Source of the DNA: DALYLB01 sp964468345
GTDB taxonomy: Bacteria > Acidobacteriota > Blastocatellia > RBC074
Assembly: GCA_964468345.1 (NCBI GenBank)
Contig: CAYXVZ010000018.1
Coordinates: forward strand, 28,277-92,276
Length of the DNA: 64,000 nt
Reading direction: 5' to 3'
This document shows, in pieces, positions 47,529 to 56,210 of this stretch (positions are counted from its first letter, which is position 1; every line of letters begins with the position of its first letter). The position numbers were made by a program, and so were the translations under genes. A model generated the notes under the pieces. It was given only the letters and a program-made list of their open reading frames with translations. It ran no database searches and was not told the DNA's origin.

Positions 47529-47936
47529 TTACGTCTCCAATTCGTTGCGCCGTTCGATCAGATCCCACAGATTGCCGTATAGATCTTCGAACACAGCGAC
47601 GGTGCCATATGATTCCTCCTTCGGTTCGCGCATAAAGCGAATGCCTTTGGATTTCATTTCATTGTAATCCCGCCAGAAATCATCCGTCTGCAAAAAGAGA
47701 AAGACGCGGCCGCCCGATTGATTGCCGATGAATGATTCCTGCGCGGGCGTCGCGGCGCGGGCCAGCAGGATCGACGCGCCGCCCCCGCCGGGCGGCGCAA
47801 CAACGACCCAGCGTTTATCCTGCGCGGGTTGATAGGTGTCTTCGACCAGCGTGAAATGAAGCTTCTGCGTATAGAAAGCAATCGCTTCATCATAATCGCG
47901 GACAACCAGAGCTATGTGCAAAATCGATTGCTTCAT
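47529..47936 (-). CDS. VOC-superfamily (glyoxalase-like) protein
   Basis: A 135-residue protein with one vicinal-oxygen-chelate fold: HIALVVRDYDEAIAFYTQKL at the N-terminus and the second half ending FEDLYGNLWDLIER, which supplies the typical metal Glu. Such proteins include glyoxalase I, extradiol dioxygenases and antibiotic-resistance binders. The substrate is not deducible. It is upstream of the unknown gene at 46967 in the same operon. Confidence 0.9.
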   Translation of the reverse strand: MKQSILHIALVVRDYDEAIAFYTQKLHFTLVEDTYQPAQDKRWVVVAPPGGGGASILLARAATPAQESFIGNQSGGRVFLFLQTDDFWRDYNEMKSKGIRFMREPKEESYGTVAVFEDLYGNLWDLIERRNELET

Positions 47937-47947
47937 TTTTCCCCATC

Positions 47948-47978
47948 AGGTGGATTCAGGTTACTAACCTGCTCCACC
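47948..47978. repeat. Palindrome of the AACCTGCTCCACC family
   Basis: AGGTGGATTCAGGTT, then ACT, then AACCTGCTCCACC: a near-complete inverted repeat. It lies between the LysR stop and the VOC start, both minus. Confidence 0.8.
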
Positions 47979-47983
47979 GATTC

Positions 47984-48883
47984 TCAGCGCCGGCTTTTCT
48001 CGCCTACTTCATTCATGATCAAATCGGCCAGGCTCTGCACGGCGCGCGAGACGAAAGCGGATTTCAGCGTCACCAACCCGAGACGCCGGCGGATCGGATG
48101 TTTTGCGACCGGCAGCAGGCGAACCTTTTTATCCGCCGCAGCCTGTCCGACAGCATTCACCGGCAGAACCGAAGCTCCGAGGCCGGCGCCGACAACGCTT
48201 TTGATGGCCTCGATATTTTCCATCACCATGGCGATTTGCGGCGTAATATTCAGGCTCGCGAAATAATCATCCACCAGCTTTCGCATGACGGTTCGCTGCT
48301 CATAGAGCACAAAGCGCAACTCGGTCAGGTCGCGCACGCTCAGCGCGCGCTTTTTCGACAGGGAGTGACTGCTCGGCAGGGCAAACTGCAGCTCCTCCGT
48401 GCAAAGCTGCTGATAAGCCAGGTCTGGATCTTCCGTCGTTTCCATCACCAGCCCGAGATCCAGGCGATGCGATTTCAGATCGCGAACGATCACATCCGTC
48501 GTGTCGGAAACGATGAGTAGCTCGATCTGCGGAAATTGCGCGCGATAGGCTTCGAGCACCGGCGGGAGCTGATAAATCAGCGTCGTGGAGCCCGTGCCGA
48601 ATCGCACGCGCCCGCGCTGCAGGCCGTTCAACTCCTGAATCTCCTGCCTGGCATTTCCCACGGCCTGAAAAATCCGCACGCAATGCTCATGCAGCAATCG
48701 CCCCGCATCCGTCAGCAGAACGCGTTTGCCCACGCGGGAAAAGAGCGTGCATCCCAGTTCGCTTTCCAGTTGCTTGATGTGCAGGCTGATCGTCGACTGG
48801 GAAAGATTCAGTTCCTGGCTCGCGCGCGAAAAGCCTTCATTCCTCACCGCGGCTTGAAAGACATGAAGTTGGTGCAGGTCCAT
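47984..48883 (-). CDS. LysR-type transcriptional regulator
   Basis: A 299-residue LTTR. Residues 1-60 form the winged HTH (MDLHQLHVFQAAVRNEGFSR, then LNLSQSTISLHIKQLESELG), and 90-295 the periplasmic-binding-protein-like effector domain. It is divergent from the pectin enzyme gene at 49062, the classic arrangement in which an LTTR controls its neighbour and itself. The T-N11-A palindrome at 48914-48926 lies between them. A pectin-derived uronate is a plausible effector (inference). Confidence 0.93.
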   Translation of the reverse strand: MDLHQLHVFQAAVRNEGFSRASQELNLSQSTISLHIKQLESELGCTLFSRVGKRVLLTDAGRLLHEHCVRIFQAVGNARQEIQELNGLQRGRVRFGTGSTTLIYQLPPVLEAYRAQFPQIELLIVSDTTDVIVRDLKSHRLDLGLVMETTEDPDLAYQQLCTEELQFALPSSHSLSKKRALSVRDLTELRFVLYEQRTVMRKLVDDYFASLNITPQIAMVMENIEAIKSVVGAGLGASVLPVNAVGQAAADKKVRLLPVAKHPIRRRLGLVTLKSAFVSRAVQSLADLIMNEVGEKSRR

Positions 48884-48913
48884 ACATTGAAGAGAAAAAC
48901 AGATCCTATGTAT

Positions 48914-48977
48914 CGATTTTTTCGATGGAAATCTTTCGGATTATATATTTTCCGCATTTATTGGGAAGGGCTATAAT
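48914..48977. promoter_or_regulatory. LysR-type operator and promoter of the pectinase operon
   Basis: TCGA-N5-TCGA (48914-48926), an LTTR T-N11-A box, lies 30 bp before the LysR start. TATAAT at 48972-48977 is a good -10 for the plus-strand gene, about 45 bp beyond the box. Regulation is inferred from layout. Confidence 0.55.
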
Positions 48978-49061
48978 CCGCCGTCGAGATAGGGCAATCC
49001 ACTTTCAAGCAAATAGGGCAACTAAAATTTCTCCCACGAAGTCACGCAAAGGACACGAAGG

Positions 49062-50993
49062 ATGAAATCTCTCTCCACAGCATTGCTGATCGCCTGGCTG
49101 CTTTCCGCGGAAGTCTTTGCGCAGAGCGGTCACTATCTTTTCGCGTATTTCAAAAACAACGGCGAAGACGGGTTGCATCTGGCCTATAGCCGCGACGGGT
49201 TGAAATGGCAGGCTCTGAATGAAGACAAATCCTATCTGACGCCCGCGGTCGGCAGCCAGAAACTGATGCGCGATCCCTGCATTTTGCAGGGGCCCGACGG
49301 CGTCTTTCATATGGTCTGGACCACGGGCTGGGACGGACGCGATATCGGCATCGCGCATTCCAAAGACCTGATCACCTGGTCGGAGCAACAGGCCATTCCC
49401 GTGATGGCGCACGAGCCCACGGCGATGAATTGCTGGGCGCCCGAGATCGTGTATGACGCGGCGGGCAAGCAATACCTGATTTTCTGGTCTACGACCATTC
49501 CCGGCAAATTTCCCGAAACGGCGGGCTCGGCCGGCAAGGGCCGTAACCATCGCATCTATTTCGTAACGACGAAGGATTTCAAAAGCTATAGCAAGGCCGC
49601 GGTGTTTTATGACGGCGGATTCAATGTGATCGACGCGACGATCGCGGACCTCGGCGGAAAATTCATGATGATCCTCAAGGACGAAACCGAATTTCCCGCC
49701 GCGAAAAAACACCTGCGCCTCGCATCGAGCACGAAAGTCACCGGCCCATATGGCGCGGCTTCGCCCGCTTTCACCAAAGACTGGGTCGAAGGACCGACGG
49801 CGCTCAAGGTGAATGGCGATTGGATCGTGTATTACGACGAATACCGCGATCACCAATACGGCGCGCTCAAGACCCGCGACTGGCAAAAGTGGGAGGACGT
49901 CTCTTCGCAGTTGGAGCTTCCCAGGGGCATACGGCACGGAACGGCCTTCGCGATTTCGGCGGCGCAGGCTGAGCGGCTGCAGATCAAATGGAAAAACGCA
50001 TTGCGGCAAAAGCCCGATTGGTACGGCGGGCCGGATGCGCGCCGCATCGCGGACAATCTGCTTCGCTGGCAATTGCCGAGCGGCGGCTGGCCCAAGAACA
50101 TCGATATGGCGGTCGTGCTCAGCCAGGGCGAAGCCGCCCAGATCGGAAAGCGCGCGGGCGAAGCCGATGCCACCATCGACAACGGGGCCACCTGGACGCA
50201 ATTGACCTATCTGGCGCGCGTCTTCAACGCTTCTCAGGAAGCGCGATACAGAGATTCGTTTTTCAAAGGCCTCGACTATCTGTTCGCCGCGCAGTACGCC
50301 AACGGAGGCTGGCCGCAGTTTTATCCCTTGATCAAAGGCTATTACACGCACATCACTTATAACGACGATGCGATGATCGGCGTGCTGTCGCTGCTGCGCG
50401 ATATCGCACAGAAAAAACCGTCGTATGGATTCGTCGACGAAGCCCGCCGCGCGACAGCCGAGCGCGCCGTCGCGATGGGGATTGAATGCATTCTCAAAAC
50501 CCAGGTCGTCGTCGACGGCAAGCGCACCGCGTGGTGCGCGCAGCACGATGAAACCACATTGCAACCGGCGCCGGCGCGAACCTATGAAAAGATCTCGCTC
50601 AGTGGAATGGAATCCGTCGGGATCATTCAATTTCTGATAGCCATTGAGCAGCCCGACGCGCGCATCATCGAAGCCGTGTCTGCTGCCGCCGAGTGGCTGG
50701 CTCAGGTCAAACTGACGGGCATCAAAGTGGTTCCCCGGCCCGATCCATCGACGCCTCGCGGCTTCGATCGAATCGTGCTGAAGGACGCGAACGCCTCGCC
50801 ACTGTGGGCGCGCTTTTATGAAATCGGCACGAATCGCCCGATCTTCTGCGGCCGGGACGGCGTCATCAAAGCGAATCTGGCCGACATCGAATATGAACGC
50901 CGCACCGGCTATGGATGGTACACCGATCGGCCGGCGGCCCTGCTCGCCAAGGAATATCCGGCCTGGCGCGCGAAATGGATGAAAAATTCGTAG
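49062..50993 (+). CDS. Secreted GH43-like / PL10 pectate lyase fusion
   Basis: A 643-residue exported enzyme (signal SLSTALLIAWLLSAEVFAQ). Residues 23-310 resemble a five-bladed GH43/GH32-type propeller with RDPCILQGPDGVFHMVWTTG and the NCWAPEIVYD blade, suggesting arabinan or related side-chain cleavage or binding. Residues about 320-640 form a family 10 pectate lyase (PelA-like) with DNGATWTQLTYLARVF, YANGGWPQFYP and STPRGFDRIV carrying the likely catalytic Arg. Fusing a side-chain-directed domain to a backbone lyase would allow concerted pectin attack. It is upstream of the GH28 fusion. Confidence 0.88.
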   Translation: MKSLSTALLIAWLLSAEVFAQSGHYLFAYFKNNGEDGLHLAYSRDGLKWQALNEDKSYLTPAVGSQKLMRDPCILQGPDGVFHMVWTTGWDGRDIGIAHSKDLITWSEQQAIPVMAHEPTAMNCWAPEIVYDAAGKQYLIFWSTTIPGKFPETAGSAGKGRNHRIYFVTTKDFKSYSKAAVFYDGGFNVIDATIADLGGKFMMILKDETEFPAAKKHLRLASSTKVTGPYGAASPAFTKDWVEGPTALKVNGDWIVYYDEYRDHQYGALKTRDWQKWEDVSSQLELPRGIRHGTAFAISAAQAERLQIKWKNALRQKPDWYGGPDARRIADNLLRWQLPSGGWPKNIDMAVVLSQGEAAQIGKRAGEADATIDNGATWTQLTYLARVFNASQEARYRDSFFKGLDYLFAAQYANGGWPQFYPLIKGYYTHITYNDDAMIGVLSLLRDIAQKKPSYGFVDEARRATAERAVAMGIECILKTQVVVDGKRTAWCAQHDETTLQPAPARTYEKISLSGMESVGIIQFLIAIEQPDARIIEAVSAAAEWLAQVKLTGIKVVPRPDPSTPRGFDRIVLKDANASPLWARFYEIGTNRPIFCGRDGVIKANLADIEYERRTGYGWYTDRPAALLAKEYPAWRAKWMKNS

Positions 50994-51037
50994 GGGGCAG
51001 ACACGTGGGTTTGCCAGTACAGTTAAACCGATTACCC

Positions 51038-53056
51038 ATGCCAAAAACCAACACACATCGACGAAGCTTTCTCAAAACGATCGCCGCATCGGGCGCGGCG
51101 TTGTATCTCCCCTTGCCTGCGTTTGCGGAAGGCAACGCCGATCCCTGGGCGCAGGTGCCCGCGATCCTGCGCCGCATCAAGGCGCCGGTCTTTCCGAAGC
51201 GCGATTTCGAGATCACGAAATTCGGCGCGGTAGCGGGCGGCCAGACCGATTGCACCGAAGCGATTCGCAAGGCCATCGCCGCCTGCAGCAAAGCGGGCGG
51301 CGGCCGCGTCGTCGTTCCGCCGGGAGAATTTCTGACGGCGGCGATCCACCTGAAAAGCAACGTCAATCTGCACGTCAGCGCGGGCGCGACGCTGAAATTC
51401 AGCCAGGATCCGAAACAGTATCTGCCTTTGGTCTTCACGCGATGGGAAGGCGTCGAGTTGATGAATTACTCGCCGTTCATTTATGCCTTTGAACAGCGAA
51501 ACATCGCCGTCACCGGCACGGGCACGCTCGACGGGCAAGCCGATGAAGCCCACTGGTGGCCGTGGAAAGGCCGCACGCGAAAGACCGAGACGCAGGACAA
51601 GGCGCGGAACGCCTTGTTTGAAATGGGCGAGAAAAACGTCCCTGTCAGCGAGCGCGTTTTCGGCGAAGGCCATTACCTGCGGCCCAATTTCATTCAGCCC
51701 TATCGATGCCAGAATGTGTTGATCGAGGGCGTGACCATCAAAAATTCTCCGATGTGGGAGGTGCATCCCGTTCTCTGCCGCAATGTCATCGTGCAGGGCG
51801 TGCGCATCGACACGCATGGGCCGAACAACGACGGCTGCGATCCGGAATCATGCACCGACGTGCTGATCAAGGATTGTTATTTCGACACAGGCGATGATTG
51901 CATCGCGATCAAATCGGGCCGCAACGGCGATGGCCGCCGCGTCAATGTGCCGACTGAGAATGTCATTATTCAGAATTGCGAAATGAAAGACGGGCATGGC
52001 GGCGTGACGATCGGCAGCGAAATCTCGGGCAGCGTTCGCAACGTCTTTGCCGAGAACTGCAAGATGGACAGCCCGCACCTCGAACGCGCCCTGCGATTGA
52101 AAACCAATGCCGTCCGCGGCGGAACGCTCGAAAACATTCACATGCGCAACGTCCGCATCGGGCAGGTCAGCGATGCCATCGTCTCCGTGGATTTCACTTA
52201 TGAAGAGGGCGCGGCGGGCAATTTCATGCCCACGGTTCGCAAGATCAGCGTCAAAGACGTGCAAAGCACAAAAAGCAATTACGCGGTGTACCTGCGCGGC
52301 TTCGAAAAAGCCCCGATCACGAATCTGGTGATCGAAAACTGCGCCTTTGACAATGTCGCGCGCGCAAGCGTCTATGAATACGCGCACGACATCACGCTGC
52401 GCGGCGTTCGCCTCAATGGCGCGACGCCGCTTCGCATCGCGCTGGTCGGCGATTCCACCGTCACCGAAGGCTCGGGCTGGGGCGTCGGATTCCGCGAACG
52501 ATTCGACGCCACGGTCGAATGCATGAATCAGGCGCGCAACGGACGAAGTTCGCGAAGCTACATCGCCGAAGGCCACTGGACGCGGGCGCTGGCATTGAAG
52601 CCCGAATACATTCTGATTCAATTCGGCCACAATGATCAGCCCGGCAAAGGACCGGAGCGCGAAACCATTGCCCAGACGAGTTATAAGGAATTCCTTCGCC
52701 GCTATGTCGACGAAGCCCGCGGGGTGAATGCGAAACCGATTCTGGTGACTTCGCTGGCGCGGCGGAATTTCAATCCCGAAGGCGCCATTGCGGCCGATGT
52801 GCTGAACGATTACGCCAAAGCCTGCAAGCAGGTTGCCGCGGAAAAGAACGTGCCCTTGATCGATCTGAACACGATGAGCATCGAGATGCTCAATAAAATC
52901 GGTCGGCCGGGCGCGGCGGACTTCGATGTGAAAAAGCCCGACGGCACGCCCGACACGACGCATCTCTCGCGCAAGGGCAGCCAGGCCTTCGGAAAAATGG
53001 TCGCGCAGGCGCTGATTGTGGCGGTTCCGGAATTGGCCAGCCGGATGAAGAAGTAA
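51038..53056 (+). CDS. Tat-exported GH28 polygalacturonase fused to CE12-like esterase
   Basis: A 672-residue fusion protein. A clear Tat signal, HRRSFLKTIAASGAALYLP (8-26), precedes a GH28 beta-helix with NNDGCDPE, GDDCIAIKSG, GHGGVTIGSE and RLK, all catalytic or substrate motifs of polygalacturonases. From about residue 465 a SGNH hydrolase begins, with LVGDSTVTEGSGWG, FGHNDQPGKG and DTTHLSRKG, resembling rhamnogalacturonan acetylesterase (CE12). It probably deacetylates and hydrolyses pectin in one chain. The frame opens at 50915 within the preceding gene; the start at 51038 places the Tat signal correctly. Confidence 0.9.
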   Translation: MPKTNTHRRSFLKTIAASGAALYLPLPAFAEGNADPWAQVPAILRRIKAPVFPKRDFEITKFGAVAGGQTDCTEAIRKAIAACSKAGGGRVVVPPGEFLTAAIHLKSNVNLHVSAGATLKFSQDPKQYLPLVFTRWEGVELMNYSPFIYAFEQRNIAVTGTGTLDGQADEAHWWPWKGRTRKTETQDKARNALFEMGEKNVPVSERVFGEGHYLRPNFIQPYRCQNVLIEGVTIKNSPMWEVHPVLCRNVIVQGVRIDTHGPNNDGCDPESCTDVLIKDCYFDTGDDCIAIKSGRNGDGRRVNVPTENVIIQNCEMKDGHGGVTIGSEISGSVRNVFAENCKMDSPHLERALRLKTNAVRGGTLENIHMRNVRIGQVSDAIVSVDFTYEEGAAGNFMPTVRKISVKDVQSTKSNYAVYLRGFEKAPITNLVIENCAFDNVARASVYEYAHDITLRGVRLNGATPLRIALVGDSTVTEGSGWGVGFRERFDATVECMNQARNGRSSRSYIAEGHWTRALALKPEYILIQFGHNDQPGKGPERETIAQTSYKEFLRRYVDEARGVNAKPILVTSLARRNFNPEGAIAADVLNDYAKACKQVAAEKNVPLIDLNTMSIEMLNKIGRPGAADFDVKKPDGTPDTTHLSRKGSQAFGKMVAQALIVAVPELASRMKK

Positions 53057-53069
53057 ATGGAAAAGGGTC

Positions 53070-53181
53070 ACCACAAAGAAGGACGGAGGGACGGAGAGAA
53101 ATTCACTGCGGTATATATCTTTTCTTTCCCTCCCTCTCTCTGTCTCTCCGTCCTTCTTCGTGCTCTTCGTTTCTTCGTGGT
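53070..53181. repeat. Composite inverted repeat: CACGAAG family plus GACGGAGG units
   Basis: The left arm (53070-53101) carries ACCACAAAGAAGGACGGAGG. The right arm (53120-53181) is longer, with CTCCGTCCTTCTTCGTGCTC, then the full CACGAAG-family complement. The left arm lacks about 13 bp of the family core, so the element looks deleted or recombined. It lies between convergent genes. Confidence 0.88.
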
Positions 53182-53187
53182 TATCCT

Positions 53188-54369
53188 TTATTCAAATGGC
53201 AACCCCACATAATTCTCGGCCAGCGAAGTCGCCGCGGCGCGCGAGCTGGTGACATAGGCCAGTTCGGCGAGTTGCAATTTTTGCTGAAAGGGCGTGGCAT
53301 CGGGAAAGCGATGCAATAAGGAAGTCATCCACCAGGAAAAATGTTCGGCGCGCCAGATGCGGCGCAGGCAGGTGGCGCTGTACTGATCCAACAGCTCTTG
53401 CGCGCCGGATTCATAAAATGCCCCAAGCGCCGCGGCCAGCACGCGAACATCGGCGACGGCGAGATTCATGCCCTTCGCCCCTGTCGGCGGCACAATGTGC
53501 GCGGCATCGCCGGCGAGAAACAGCCGTCCATACTGCATCGGCTCGGTGACGAAGCTGCGCATCGGCGTGATGCCTTTTTGCAGGATCGGCCCTTCGGCCA
53601 GTTCGATGTCCCCGCCCGAATGAAGCCGAACGGACAATTCCTGCCAGATGCGATCGTCGCTCCAATGGGCGATGTCTTCGCCGGGCTCGCATTGGATGTA
53701 GAGCCGCGTGATCTCCGGCGTTCGCATACTGAAGAGGGCAAAGCCGCGTTCGTGATGACAATAAATCAATTCGTGGGACGGGGGTTTGGAATTTGCCAGA
53801 ATTCCAAGCCAACCGAAGGGATAGACGCGCTCGAAGACATGCAATACGCCCGCCGGAATCGAGGGGCGGCAAATGCCGTGAAAGCCATCGCAACCCGCAA
53901 TGAAATCGCATTCGATTTCATACGACTCGCCCTGATGAAGCAAATGGATGGTCGGCGCGGTCGTGCCGAAATCGTAAATACGAGTGTCGTCAACGTCGAA
54001 AAAAAGCGGCGCCCCCGCATCGAGGCGCGCGTTGATCAGATCCTTGACGACTTCGGTCTGGCCATAGACCGTGATTGCGCGGCCCCCGGTCAGTTCATGC
54101 ATATCGATGCGATGGCGCGTCCCCGCAAAACTGAGTTCGATGCCGTGGTGCAGCAAGCCCTGTTTTTGCAGGCGATCGCCCACGCCCGCTTCGATCAGCG
54201 TATCGACCGTGCCCTGTTCCAGCACGCCCGCGCGAATGCGGCTTTCGACATACTCGCGGCTGCGATTTTCAATAACGATGGACTCGATGCCCCGCCGGCG
54301 AAGCAGATGCGCAAGCAACAGGCCCGCGGGCCCCGCGCCGATGATCCCGATTTGCGTTCGCAGTTTCAT
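53188..54369 (-). CDS. pobA: 4-Hydroxybenzoate 3-monooxygenase
   Basis: FAD- and NAD(P)H-dependent hydroxylation of 4-hydroxybenzoate to protocatechuate. The protein has 393 residues. IIGAGPAGLLLAHLLRRRG is the FAD fold, DFIAGCDGFHGICR the second motif, and GRLFLAGDAAHIVPPTGAKG the third; these order and space as in PobA. It is the last gene of a minus-strand operon. Its start overlaps the stop of the preceding gene (ATGA), so translation is coupled. Confidence 0.93.
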   Translation of the reverse strand: MKLRTQIGIIGAGPAGLLLAHLLRRRGIESIVIENRSREYVESRIRAGVLEQGTVDTLIEAGVGDRLQKQGLLHHGIELSFAGTRHRIDMHELTGGRAITVYGQTEVVKDLINARLDAGAPLFFDVDDTRIYDFGTTAPTIHLLHQGESYEIECDFIAGCDGFHGICRPSIPAGVLHVFERVYPFGWLGILANSKPPSHELIYCHHERGFALFSMRTPEITRLYIQCEPGEDIAHWSDDRIWQELSVRLHSGGDIELAEGPILQKGITPMRSFVTEPMQYGRLFLAGDAAHIVPPTGAKGMNLAVADVRVLAAALGAFYESGAQELLDQYSATCLRRIWRAEHFSWWMTSLLHRFPDATPFQQKLQLAELAYVTSSRAAATSLAENYVGLPFE

Positions 54370-55250
54370 TGTTTTTCGATCGCCTCGACGACTTCCCTGT
54401 AATCGGCCGGCGGTTTGCCGCCGAATTGCGGCAACAGATTCAAAGCCGCGCCCCAGTCCTGCCGGCGAATAATGGCTTCGGTCATCATCGGATCGACGCC
54501 GATCGCGCGCAGCGTGGCGGCGACTTCTTCCATCTCGCGCGCTCTTCGCTCGCCGTGTTCGATGACGCGGCCGACCATATAGCCGGCCAGTTTTTTCCAG
54601 TTCATCCCGGGCATGGTTTCATCGAGCGTGGCGAAGACGCGCTCATCCGCGCCATACGGCACCGCGCCGAGCACGCATTCGAAAAGCAGGGCTTCGAGGC
54701 CTTTGACGATGATGCTGCGGCACATCTTCGTGGCCGAGGCCGCGCCGATGCGCTCGGAAATGATTTCGAGATTCATGCCGAAGGGCGCGAGCGCCTCGAC
54801 CAGGGCCGGCGCCTGCGCGCCGCCGAGAAACATCGGCACTTTCACGCCATGCGGCGGCACCGGCGACATGATCGCAATCTCCACGAAACGCGCGCCGCGA
54901 GCTTCGACCAATTCCCCGATCGCCTGTTTCTGCGCGGGCGAAATCGAATTCAGATCGGCGTACAACTGCTCCGCGCGCAGATGCGGCGCGTTCTGCTCCG
55001 CGGCCGCCATCGCCTGATTCGCCGTCACCGTCGAGAGAAGGATGTCGCAGGCTTCGGCGAGTTCCCGATTGCTTTCGCAAAGATGGATGCCTGCTTCGGC
55101 GGCGCGGTGGCGAATCTTCTCGCCGCGTCCCGGCGTGTTTGTGTGAATGTCGAAGGCGACAATCTCTTGCAGTCCCGCGGCACGCAGCCCCGCCGAAATG
55201 TGATAGGCCGCTTCTCCGTAACCGACAAAGCCGAGTTTGAGTGCTGTCAT
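54366..55250 (-). CDS. NAD(P)-binding 6-phosphogluconate dehydrogenase-like protein (DUF1932-type)
   Basis: A 294-residue beta-hydroxyacid dehydrogenase. LKLGFVGYGEAAYHIS is the Rossmann loop, ASATKMCRSIIVKGLEAL carries the usual catalytic Lys, and the C-terminal half is helical. It is neither a typical 6PGDH nor a LigC-type semialdehyde dehydrogenase. Position in the aromatic operon suggests an oxidation or reduction of a ring-cleavage intermediate (inference). The start is the ATG at 55250; a TTG at 55265 would overlap the SDR stop. Confidence 0.82.
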   Translation of the reverse strand: MTALKLGFVGYGEAAYHISAGLRAAGLQEIVAFDIHTNTPGRGEKIRHRAAEAGIHLCESNRELAEACDILLSTVTANQAMAAAEQNAPHLRAEQLYADLNSISPAQKQAIGELVEARGARFVEIAIMSPVPPHGVKVPMFLGGAQAPALVEALAPFGMNLEIISERIGAASATKMCRSIIVKGLEALLFECVLGAVPYGADERVFATLDETMPGMNWKKLAGYMVGRVIEHGERRAREMEEVAATLRAIGVDPMMTEAIIRRQDWGAALNLLPQFGGKPPADYREVVEAIEKQ

Positions 55251-55261
55251 AAGAGATAAGG

Positions 55262-56008
55262 TCAATGCAGATAGCCGCCGCCGTCGCAGAGGATCATCTG
55301 TCCCGTGATCAGCTCCGCATCGTCGCTGGCGAGAAAGGCGATCAGCGCGGCGAGATGTTCGGGTTTGCCGCGTTTCTTGATCGCCTGATTCATCATCACG
55401 CGATTGAACGCTTCTTCGTTCGAATGCGCGGCGGTGCCTTCTGTCGCGATCATGCCCGGCGCGACGGCATTGACCGTGATATTGTCGTCGCCGAGTTCCT
55501 TGGCCAGCACGCGCGTGAAGCCCATGACCGCGCCCTTTGCGGCGACATAGGCCATTTGCCCGGGATTGGCCAGGAAATAGGTTCGCGAAGCGACATTGAT
55601 GACCCGGCCGTATTGGCTTTTCTTGAGCAGCGGATAAATCGCTTTTGAAACGAGGAAATATCCGATGTAATTGACCTGCACGAATCGATTGATTTCCTCA
55701 TACGAGAGTTCGTGCCACGGCTTGCGCCCCGAGAGAATGCCCGCGTTGTTGACCAGAATGTCCACATGGCCATGGCGCGCGGCAATGGCCGCAACAGCAG
55801 TGGCAATCTGGGCTTCGTTCGTTACGTCGCAGATTTCTGAATACGCCGTGCCGCCCGCGGCCTTGATTTCATTGACGGCCTCCGTCGCGTCTTTGATATC
55901 GAGAATCTCGACAATCGCGCCCTCCGCCGCCAGCCGCACAGCGGCGGCCTTCCCCAATCCAACGGCCGCGCCGGAAACCACGGCGACGCGATCTTTCAGT
56001 CTTCCCAT
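55262..56008 (-). CDS. Short-chain dehydrogenase/reductase
   Basis: A 248-residue classical SDR: VAVVSGAAVGLGKAAAVRLA (cofactor TGxxxGxG variant), NNAGIL, and the catalytic S...YVAAKG. It resembles 3-oxoacyl-reductase-like and hydroxy-acid dehydrogenases. AAGGAGAATG precedes the ATG at 56008; a longer frame to 56128 encodes Ile-Pro-Ser repeats derived from the adjacent repeat and was dropped. In the aromatic operon it could oxidize carboxy-hydroxymuconate semialdehyde, a step for which no LigC is visible. This is a hypothesis. Confidence 0.9.
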   Translation of the reverse strand: MGRLKDRVAVVSGAAVGLGKAAAVRLAAEGAIVEILDIKDATEAVNEIKAAGGTAYSEICDVTNEAQIATAVAAIAARHGHVDILVNNAGILSGRKPWHELSYEEINRFVQVNYIGYFLVSKAIYPLLKKSQYGRVINVASRTYFLANPGQMAYVAAKGAVMGFTRVLAKELGDDNITVNAVAPGMIATEGTAAHSNEEAFNRVMMNQAIKKRGKPEHLAALIAFLASDDAELITGQMILCDGGGYLH

Positions 56009-56060
56009 ATGAACATTCTCCTTTTCAACAGTCTTTAAGGGATTTCCAGCGAAGCTTGAG

Positions 56061-56176
56061 GAGAGAAACGGAACAAACGGAAATAACGGAATAGACGGAA
56101 TAGACGGAATAGACGGAATAGGAACCACTCTGTTTTCTCCGCCTGTTCCGTTATTTCCGTTTGTTCCGTTTCTCTC
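56061..56176. repeat. 30-bp perfect inverted repeat with tandem 9-bp units
   Basis: The arms 56061-56090 (GAGAGAAACGGAACAAACGG, then AAATAACGGA) and 56147-56176 are perfect. The interior begins with four AATAGACGG-type nonamers. It lies inside the aromatic operon between the dioxygenase and the SDR. Confidence 0.94.
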
Positions 56177-56210
56177 TTCATTCAGTATCGAATTTTGAAT
56201 GACGAGGCAA

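Noticed and set aside
49005..51056. 683-residue frame antisense to the pectate lyase gene
   Set aside because: A shadow frame with no domain; the plus frame has a signal peptide and PL10 motifs.
56009..56128. Ile-Pro-Ser-rich extension of the SDR
   Set aside because: It is encoded by the AATAGACGG repeat; AAGGAG supports the start at 56008.
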